Made by a program: the position numbers and the translations under genes
Notes under the pieces: model-generated
What the model was told of the DNA's origin: nothing
The model's input: only the letters and a program-made list of their open reading frames with translations
Databases searched by the model: none
From: Polynucleobacter meluiroseus
GTDB taxonomy: Bacteria; Verrucomicrobiota; Verrucomicrobiia; Opitutales; UBA953
Direction of reading: 5' to 3'
DNA length: 7,353 bases
Assembly (NCBI GenBank): GCA_943323725.2
Contig: CALPIW020000068.1
Coordinates: 1 to 7,353, forward strand
In this document: piece by piece, positions 1-4,908 of the stretch
Position numbering within the stretch: position 1 is the first letter of the stretch
Layout of the letters: each line of letters starts with the position of its first letter

Positions 1-1
1 C

Positions 2-1090
2 ATGGTCGAGAACCAGGACCGCAACGTCGGTCGCATCCTGGCCAAGCTCAAGGAGCTCAAGCTCGAGGAAGACACCATCGTCGTCTACTTCTCGGACAAT
101 GGCCCGAACGGACATCGCTGGACCGGGGGCATGAAAGGCACCAAGGCGACCACCGACGAAGGCGGCGTCCGGTCGCCGCTCTTCATCCGCTGGCCCGGCA
201 AGATCGCGGCAGGTACGCAGGTGAAGCCCATCGCCGGCGCCATCGACCTCGCCTCGACGCTCGAAGCCTTGGCCGGCATCAAACGCGTCGGCGACCGCCC
301 GCGGGACGGCCGCGACCTCTCGCCGTTGCTCAAGCTCGGGAACGACGCCGACTGGGCTCCGCGACAGATCTTCAACACTTGGGGCAACAACGTCAGCGTG
401 CGCACCCAGACCCATCGTCTCGATGGCGCGGGCAACCTCTTCGACATGGTCGCCGACCCCGGCCAGACAACGCCGATCCAGGCCAAGCAACCTGAGCTCG
501 CCCAAGAACTCATCGCATCGGTCGCCGCCTGGCGCCAGGAAATGGGCATCGCCGCACCCGCGGGCGGCAAAGGCAAGGGCAAGGCGGCCAACGGACCCGG
601 CAACGCCGTCGACCCGCGCCCGATTCATGTCGGCTACCGTGAATTCCCGATCACCATGCTCCCGGCCCGCGACGGCGAACCGCGCGGCCAGATGCGCCGC
701 AGCGCCAGCGCGCCGAACTCTTCTTATTTCGTGAACTGGACCAAGCCCGCGGACGCCGCCGTCTGGAACGTCGAGGTCGTCACTGCCGGCACTTACGTCG
801 TCACCCTCGATTACGCCTGTGCCGCCGATGCCGTCGGCACCCCTCTGGAGCTCTCACTCGAAGGCACCCTGCTCAAAGGTAGGATCGACGAAGCCTTCGA
901 CAGCCTCCTGAAGCCTGAGCAGGACACCCTGCCCCGTCCGCACGGCGAGTCCGTGATGCGCGACTTCCGGACCATGACCCTCGGCGAGATCCGGCTCGAG
1001 CCCGGCAAGGGCGAGCTCAAGCTCCGCGCCCCGGAAGTGCGCGGCCAGAGCGTCATGGAGTTACGTCGGATCACCTTGACGCTGAAGTAA
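2..1090 (+). CDS. Sulfatase (arylsulfatase-type, S1 family), C-terminal part; 5' truncated by window
   Basis: Hydrolyses sulfate esters, probably on a sulfated glycan outside the cytoplasm (family inference; substrate unknown). 362 residues are visible. The first ATG here is an internal Met, since the MVENQDRNVG stretch is a mid-protein helix in this family. The true start, signal peptide and formylglycine motif (C-x-P/A-x-R) lie off the left edge. Visible marks are SDNGPNG (residues 31-37), whose Asp32-Asn33 match the family's metal ligands, and GMKGTKATTDEGGVR (43-57), whose Lys48 is the likely active-site lysine. They are followed by FIRWPGK (61-67) and the sulfatase subdomain segment NLFDMVADPGQ (145-155). 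A Gly/Lys/Ala-rich linker (about 186-200) leads into a beta-rich C-terminal module (about 206-362), which resembles the extension seen on related planctomycetal and verrucomicrobial sulfatases and may bind carbohydrate. The stop is one base before the next gene's ATG, indicating an operon. Confidence 0.93.
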   Translation: MVENQDRNVGRILAKLKELKLEEDTIVVYFSDNGPNGHRWTGGMKGTKATTDEGGVRSPLFIRWPGKIAAGTQVKPIAGAIDLASTLEALAGIKRVGDRPRDGRDLSPLLKLGNDADWAPRQIFNTWGNNVSVRTQTHRLDGAGNLFDMVADPGQTTPIQAKQPELAQELIASVAAWRQEMGIAAPAGGKGKGKAANGPGNAVDPRPIHVGYREFPITMLPARDGEPRGQMRRSASAPNSSYFVNWTKPADAAVWNVEVVTAGTYVVTLDYACAADAVGTPLELSLEGTLLKGRIDEAFDSLLKPEQDTLPRPHGESVMRDFRTMTLGEIRLEPGKGELKLRAPEVRGQSVMELRRITLTLK

Positions 1091-1091
1091 G

Positions 1092-4070
1092 ATGCGCGGG
1101 ACGACACTGCTTCTCCTGATGTCCGCCGGCCTCATCGCCGCGGAAGTCCCTCAAGCGGGCAACGCACAGGTCGAGCAGGTCATGAAAACCTTCCAGGGCC
1201 GTGGCGTGATGGCCGATGACACTCCGGCCTCGAAATCAGCGGAGGCGCTGAAGATGTTCACCGCCCGCCCCGGTCTCACGGTCGACCTCATGGCGGCGGA
1301 GCCCTCCGTGGCGCAGCCCATCTACGGCAGTTGGGATTCACAAGGGCGCTTCTGGGTGACTCAATACCTCCAGTACCCCTTCCCGGCCGGGCTCAAGGTC
1401 GTCAGCTACGACGAACACATCCGCGCCAAGTTCGATAAAGTCCCCCTGCCTCCGCCCCGCGGCGAGAAAGGGGCCGACATCATCAGCGTCTTCGAAGACA
1501 CGCAAGGCACCGGGACGTTCGACAAGCGGACCGATGTCCTGAAAGGCCTCAACATCACCACCGCCGCCCTGCCCGGCATGGGACGCGTGTGGGTGCTGAA
1601 CCCGCCTTATCTCCTCAGCTATGCCACCCAAGGCGGGCTCCCGGTCGGCGACCCCGAAGTCGAGCTCAGCGGCTTCGGCCTCGAGGACACGCACAGCACC
1701 GCGACCAGCCTCAAGTGGGGCATGGACGGCTGGCTCTACGGAGCCAACGGCAGCACCACCACGGGGAACGTCAGCAGCCGGAGCAGCAAGAACATCCGCT
1801 GGGAAGGCCAGTGCATCTGGCGCTTCCATCCGGTTCGCAAGGTCTTCGAAATCCATGCCGAAGGCGGCGGCAACACTTACAGCCTCGAGATCGACAGCAA
1901 AGGCCGCGTCTTCTCCGGCACGAACTACGGCGCGACGCGCGGCATGCACTACGAGCAAGGCAGCTATGGGATCAAGGGCTGGGGCAAGCACGGCCCGCTC
2001 ACCAATCCTTACGCGTTCGGTTGGTTCGAACACATGAAGAGCGAAGGCGAGACCCGCCGCTTCCCGCAGGCTTTCGCCATCTACGAAGGCGGACTGCTCG
2101 GGGAGGAATATGCGGGCCGCATCATCGCCCCCAACTCCCTCGCCAACAAAGTCTACGTCAGCGCACGCCTCCCCGCAGGCGCCACCTTCCGTACGCAAGA
2201 CGAAGCCGACCTGATCGTCAGTTCGGATCGCTGGTTCCGGCCCGTCTGGACCGGGGTCGGTCCGGATGGCGCGATCTACCTCGCGGATTGGTACGACACC
2301 CGCCTCAGCCACGTGAAGCCGGCGGACGACTGGGACAAGGAACGCGGACGGCTCTACCGTGTGCGCCCGATCGGCGAAGCCCCGAAGCTCAAGCCGTTCG
2401 ACCTGCACACCTGCCCTCCGGCGGATCTGCTGGGTTACCTCGGTCACCGCAATGTCTGGTTCCGCAAGCAGGCCGTCCTCGAGATCGGCTGGCGCGACCT
2501 CCAGGAACTCGCGCCGGCGCTCCGCCAGAGACTCGCTTCGCCGAACGCGCTCGAAGCCCTCTGGGCGCTCGACGCGCTCGGCCAGGCGGAAGCCGTCCCG
2601 CTCGATCACGCCGACCCCTACGTGCGGCGTTGGTCCGTGAAGATCATGGGCGAACGAGGCGATGCGCCCGCTGCCGCCCTCCTCCAGCTGGCCAAGGAAG
2701 AGAAGCATGTCGAAGTCTGCGCGCAGATCCTGGCCTCAGCCAAAAAGATGCCGCACTCGCTGCCCTTGCTCTGGGCCGGGGTCAATCAGGTCGAGGACAC
2801 CAGTGGCCACATCCCCCTGCTGGCTTGGTGGGCGCTCGAAGCCAAAGCCGAGAAGGACCGGGCGGGCGTGCTCGCCTTCCTCCGCGAAGATGCGGCTTTC
2901 CGCGAAACCAGGCTGTTCCGCGAACACCTCGCCGAGAGACTCGCCAAACGATACGCCTTGGCCGGCGGCGCCGACAACCTGCGGTCCTGCGCCGACCTGC
3001 TCACGCTCACGGAGGATGAAAAGCTTGCCGATAAGTTCCTGACCGGCATCGCGTCGGCCTTCGAAGGCGGGGCCGTTCCTCCCCTGCCGGCGAATCTGGG
3101 CGCACGCCTGCAAGCCTACCTGGCGCGTCAGTCGGGCGGAGACATCTTAGCCGAGCTCGCCAAGACCGACGGACTGAAAAAAGCGCTCAAAGAACTCGCC
3201 AATACCAAGGTCGCGACGCCCCGTCGCCTGGCGATCGCCCAAGCCCTCGCCCGGACAAAGCAGCCCGAAGCCGCCGAAGCCATCGCCCAACTGCTCCGCA
3301 CCGGTGGAGCCACCGCCTTCAAGCGAGGCCTCCTGCCCATCGCCGCCCAGCTGGACAGCCCCCGGATCGCGCTGGCCATCCTGGAGAAATATGAAGGCGG
3401 CATCGCCGGAGACAAAGCCTTAAGGGAAGACGCCCTCCGCATGCTGGCGGGGCGCAAGGAATGGGCGCTCGTGCTGGTCCGCTTCGCCGACGAATGGAAG
3501 GTGCCCGCGAAGCACTTCACCCCCGACATGGTCCGTCAGCTGAGCCTCCACCACGACACGGTGATCGATGCCTCGATCGAACGTCACTGGAAAGCCCTGC
3601 TGCTCACCGGTCCGACGCCCGAGAAGGACCGCGAGATGGCCCGCATCAAGGCCCTGCTCCAGACGGGACTCGGCGACCCCGCCAAAGGCCAGGCGATCTT
3701 CACGGGGCGTTGCGCCGCGTGCCATAAGCTCTTCGACCAAGGCGGAGCGCTCGGACCCGAGCTCACCGGCTATGACCGACAGAGCCTCGAGTTCTGGCTG
3801 CTCAATACCACCTACCCCAGCCTCGAGATCCGCGAAGGCTTCGGCGCCTATGTCGCGAAGCTCAAGGACGGACGCATGCTTACCGGCCTCATGGACGCGC
3901 AAGGCGGCGGCAGCATCAGCCTGAAAGACCTCGCCGGCAATCTTACCCACGTGAAACAGGCCGGCATCGAGAAACTCGAAGCCAGCCCCATCTCGATCAT
4001 GCCCGAAGGCCTGCTCACCGGCCTCTCCGACGCAGAGCTCAAGGATTTCTTCGCTTATCTGATGAAGTGA
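1092..4070 (+). CDS. PVC-type propeller / HEAT-like / cytochrome c protein (CxxCH haem-binding), exported
   Basis: Complete 992-residue protein of the planctomycete/verrucomicrobial 'membrane-bound dehydrogenase' type (TIGR02604-like N-terminus, TIGR02603-like haem-binding C-terminus). A role in extracytoplasmic sugar oxidation or electron transfer is inferred; the substrate is unknown. The signal peptide is MRGTTLLLLMSAGLIAA, with likely cleavage before Glu18. A beta-propeller region spans about 53-425, with blades at GSWDSQGRFWVTQY, WGMDGWLYGANG and VGPDGAIYLADWYD. Its DTQGTGTFD loop (136-144) is where family members usually carry an acidic DxDGDGxxD loop, so calcium binding looks lost there. 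An alpha-helical, HEAT-like region follows (about 440-840). The cytochrome domain (about 859-992) has the haem motif CAACH (Cys874, Cys877, His878) and probable axial Met970 in SIMPEGLL. The start is the only one that keeps the signal peptide. The ATG is one base after the sulfatase stop, which implies co-transcription and perhaps translational coupling. No good Shine-Dalgarno sequence is seen. Confidence 0.95.
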   Translation: MRGTTLLLLMSAGLIAAEVPQAGNAQVEQVMKTFQGRGVMADDTPASKSAEALKMFTARPGLTVDLMAAEPSVAQPIYGSWDSQGRFWVTQYLQYPFPAGLKVVSYDEHIRAKFDKVPLPPPRGEKGADIISVFEDTQGTGTFDKRTDVLKGLNITTAALPGMGRVWVLNPPYLLSYATQGGLPVGDPEVELSGFGLEDTHSTATSLKWGMDGWLYGANGSTTTGNVSSRSSKNIRWEGQCIWRFHPVRKVFEIHAEGGGNTYSLEIDSKGRVFSGTNYGATRGMHYEQGSYGIKGWGKHGPLTNPYAFGWFEHMKSEGETRRFPQAFAIYEGGLLGEEYAGRIIAPNSLANKVYVSARLPAGATFRTQDEADLIVSSDRWFRPVWTGVGPDGAIYLADWYDTRLSHVKPADDWDKERGRLYRVRPIGEAPKLKPFDLHTCPPADLLGYLGHRNVWFRKQAVLEIGWRDLQELAPALRQRLASPNALEALWALDALGQAEAVPLDHADPYVRRWSVKIMGERGDAPAAALLQLAKEEKHVEVCAQILASAKKMPHSLPLLWAGVNQVEDTSGHIPLLAWWALEAKAEKDRAGVLAFLREDAAFRETRLFREHLAERLAKRYALAGGADNLRSCADLLTLTEDEKLADKFLTGIASAFEGGAVPPLPANLGARLQAYLARQSGGDILAELAKTDGLKKALKELANTKVATPRRLAIAQALARTKQPEAAEAIAQLLRTGGATAFKRGLLPIAAQLDSPRIALAILEKYEGGIAGDKALREDALRMLAGRKEWALVLVRFADEWKVPAKHFTPDMVRQLSLHHDTVIDASIERHWKALLLTGPTPEKDREMARIKALLQTGLGDPAKGQAIFTGRCAACHKLFDQGGALGPELTGYDRQSLEFWLLNTTYPSLEIREGFGAYVAKLKDGRMLTGLMDAQGGGSISLKDLAGNLTHVKQAGIEKLEASPISIMPEGLLTGLSDAELKDFFAYLMK

Positions 4071-4145
4071 GCGAAGGCGGAGCCTCCTAGGGGACACGCG
4101 CTCGCGCAAGCGGAGCATGCGGGCAAGGGGACAACAAGCGAGGCA

Positions 4146-4191
4146 GTGCAAAGGTGCAAATCGGAGCGAAGCTCCTGTGCAAAAGTGCAAA
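4146..4191 (+). repeat. Four GTGCAAA boxes in two pairs around a small hairpin
   Basis: GTGCAAA occurs at 4146-4152, 4154-4160, 4177-4183 and 4185-4191. Within each pair the boxes start 8 bp apart. The spacer between the pairs holds a perfect inverted repeat, GGAGC-GAA-GCTCC (4163-4175). The arrangement is direct, not palindromic. It could be a regulator-binding cluster or simply a local duplication; nothing in the sequence decides between these. Confidence 0.7.
4163..4175. repeat. Short hairpin GGAGC-GAA-GCTCC
   Basis: A 5-bp perfect stem with a 3-base GAA loop lies between the two GTGCAAA pairs. No T tract follows, so it is not a typical intrinsic terminator. It may be part of a short dispersed repeat or an RNA-processing signal; this cannot be settled from one copy. 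Confidence 0.55.
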
Positions 4192-4211
4192 AGTTGACCA
4201 CAACAATCCAT

Positions 4212-4351
4212 GGTGACGGGTGACGGGCACAGGCATCGGGAGTTCAGGTGCCGGCCGTTCGGCCATCGGGTACTGGCGCCTGGGTTCCGGCGGCTGATGG
4301 CTGAATGGCTGATTCCCGAAAGGCCGACCACCGTGGCCGTCACCCGTCACC
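4212..4351. repeat. 140-bp imperfect palindrome with 15-bp perfect ends (REP- or MITE-like)
   Basis: The left end GGTGACGGGTGACGG (4212-4226) is the exact reverse complement of CCGTCACCCGTCACC (4337-4351). Pairing continues inwards without gaps to about 4270 and 4293. By hand alignment, 42 of 59 positions per arm pair by Watson-Crick rules and about 5 more as G-U in a + strand transcript, leaving a loop of about 22 bases. Each end is itself a tandem GTGACGG doublet. The element lies 141 bp after the cytochrome-gene stop. It contains no transposase gene, and I see no obvious target-site duplication. It may be a palindromic mobile repeat, or a transcript-stabilising or terminating hairpin. Confidence 0.75.
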
Positions 4352-4391
4352 TAGAACGAATCATACCCGCAGCATACTTTCCGGTTTCCGG

Positions 4392-4410
4392 TCTCCCCTT
4401 GAGCGGGAGA
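4392..4410. repeat. Short hairpin TCTCCC / GGGAGA
   Basis: A perfect 6-bp inverted repeat (4392-4397 with 4405-4410) encloses a 7-base loop. It sits between the palindrome and the tandem array. There is no downstream T run, so terminator function is not supported. Confidence 0.4.
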
Positions 4411-4440
4411 GTCGTTCCAGCTAGCGGGTGTCGGGGCTGG

Positions 4441-4555
4441 GTCTCGGGCATCAACTCAGTCCTCCGTTCAGTCCTCAACGCAGTCATCTACTCAGTCCTC
4501 CGTTCAGTGCTCGATTCAGTCCTCTGCCATCGACGCAGCCATCGACTCAGTCATC
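4441..4555 (+). repeat. 12-bp tandem repeat array, consensus about NACTCAGTCCTC
   Basis: CAGT recurs exactly every 12 bases at 4457, 4469, 4481, 4493, 4505 and 4517. A 7-base partial unit follows (4525-4531), then two further full units (4532-4543 and 4544-4555). The segment 4441-4452 matches 9 of 12 positions of the unit form ending in CATC and may be a decayed first copy. There is also a 36-bp higher-order period: the 19-mer ACTCAGTCCTCCGTTCAGT is at 4454-4472 and again at 4490-4508. Units vary mainly at their first four bases and at the fourth base from the end. The array ends 52 bp before the small membrane-protein gene. Confidence 0.9.
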
Positions 4556-4607
4556 TAACCGGCGAGCCTTCCTTGACGGGGCTCGGCGGTCCGACCAACT
4601 TGGCCGC

Positions 4608-4811
4608 ATGAAGACGATGATGCTTTTCCTGCTCGGCGTGCGCCTGCTGTTCTTGTCGGCCGCCGGCGCGATGTGCGTCTATGGCCTGCTCCATGCCGCC
4701 GACCCGAACGTCCAGTGGTACTGGACCGTCGGCCACGGCGTCGTGCTGGCGGGCTGCGTATTCCTGATCGGCAAGGTCTGGGCCTCGCTCAAGGCGACCT
4801 GGAAAGAGTAA
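4608..4811 (+). CDS. Small two-helix membrane protein, 67 aa, function unknown
   Basis: Not recognised as a named family. The protein MKTMMLFLLGVRLLFLSAAG... has two hydrophobic segments (about 4-28 and 41-60) joined by a short polar turn, ADPNVQWYWT (31-40). Positive residues near both termini (Lys2; Lys56, Lys62, Lys66) suggest a hairpin with both ends in the cytoplasm. Coding is supported by third positions being G or C in about 62 of 67 codons. The same frame stays open upstream to 4428 but lacks that bias and runs through the 12-bp repeats, so the ATG at 4608 is preferred; ATGs at 4617 and 4620 are alternatives. No clear Shine-Dalgarno sequence is seen. The next gene lies 97 bp downstream. 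A role linked to the flanking extracytoplasmic redox proteins is only a guess. Confidence 0.75.
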   Translation: MKTMMLFLLGVRLLFLSAAGAMCVYGLLHAADPNVQWYWTVGHGVVLAGCVFLIGKVWASLKATWKE

Positions 4812-4844
4812 GCCGGACCCTTTATGAGGGAAATCGGAGCCGGC
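4812..4844 (+). terminator. Possible weak hairpin terminator after the small membrane gene
   Basis: GCCGG (4812-4816) can pair with CCGGC (4840-4844), enclosing an inner CCCT-TTATG-AGGG hairpin (4818-4830). It directly follows the stop codon. There is no T tract, so this may be only a structured spacer. Confidence 0.25.
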
Positions 4845-4863
4845 CGGACGATAACTCGGGCTG

Positions 4864-4888
4864 GATAATCCGAAATCTTGCCTATAAA
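4864..4888 (+). promoter_or_regulatory. AT-rich promoter-like segment before the second PVC-type gene
   Basis: In an otherwise GC-rich context, GATAAT (4864-4869) and TATAAA (4883-4888) both resemble -10 boxes. Neither has a convincing -35 box; the best for the second is CTGGAT (4861-4866), a poor match. If TATAAA is used, the leader would be only about 14 bases, pyrimidine-rich and without a Shine-Dalgarno sequence. This suggests that the downstream gene can be transcribed separately from the sulfatase operon. Confidence 0.35.
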
Positions 4889-4908
4889 TATGCCAGACCT
4901 CCCCTCTC

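Larger units (their letters stand above)
4071..4607. other. 537-bp intergenic region rich in repeats, no credible gene
   Basis: Open frames exist here on both strands, but none shows the strong G/C bias at third codon positions seen in the flanking genes, and the longest run straight through the palindrome and the tandem repeats. A small AGGC-GGA-GCCT hairpin lies just after the upstream stop (4075-4085) without a T run. The other contents are listed separately: GTGCAAA boxes, a 140-bp palindrome, a short hairpin and a 12-bp repeat array. TTGACC at 4194-4199 resembles a -35 box but has no -10 partner at a proper distance. No intrinsic terminator with a T tract was found. Confidence 0.8.

Noticed and set aside
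1338..2708. 456-codon open frame on the - strand
   Set aside because: It lies wholly inside the strongly supported propeller-cytochrome gene. It is rich in Ala, Val, Gly, Glu and Arg with no recognisable motif, as expected for the antisense of a G/C-biased third-position gene.
4087..4350. 87-codon open frame on the - strand
   Set aside because: Its similarity to the + strand peptide is a consequence of the palindrome, and it has no coding bias or motif.
4441..4555. CRISPR array
   Set aside because: The unit is 12 bp with no unique spacers, so this is a simple tandem repeat.
4573..4601. TTGACG as a -35 box for the small membrane-protein gene
   Set aside because: At 17-bp spacing the -10 hexamer would be CAACTT, matching TATAAT at only two positions, and it would leave almost no leader before the ATG.
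4210..4611. 133-codon open frame on the + strand through the intergenic region
   Set aside because: Its frame runs through the palindrome and then the 12-bp array, giving repetitive SVLx peptides. It lacks the third-position bias of real genes here.
4862..4882. Sigma-54 type promoter (TGG ... TTGC)
   Set aside because: The GG and GC are separated by 15 bases instead of the required 10.
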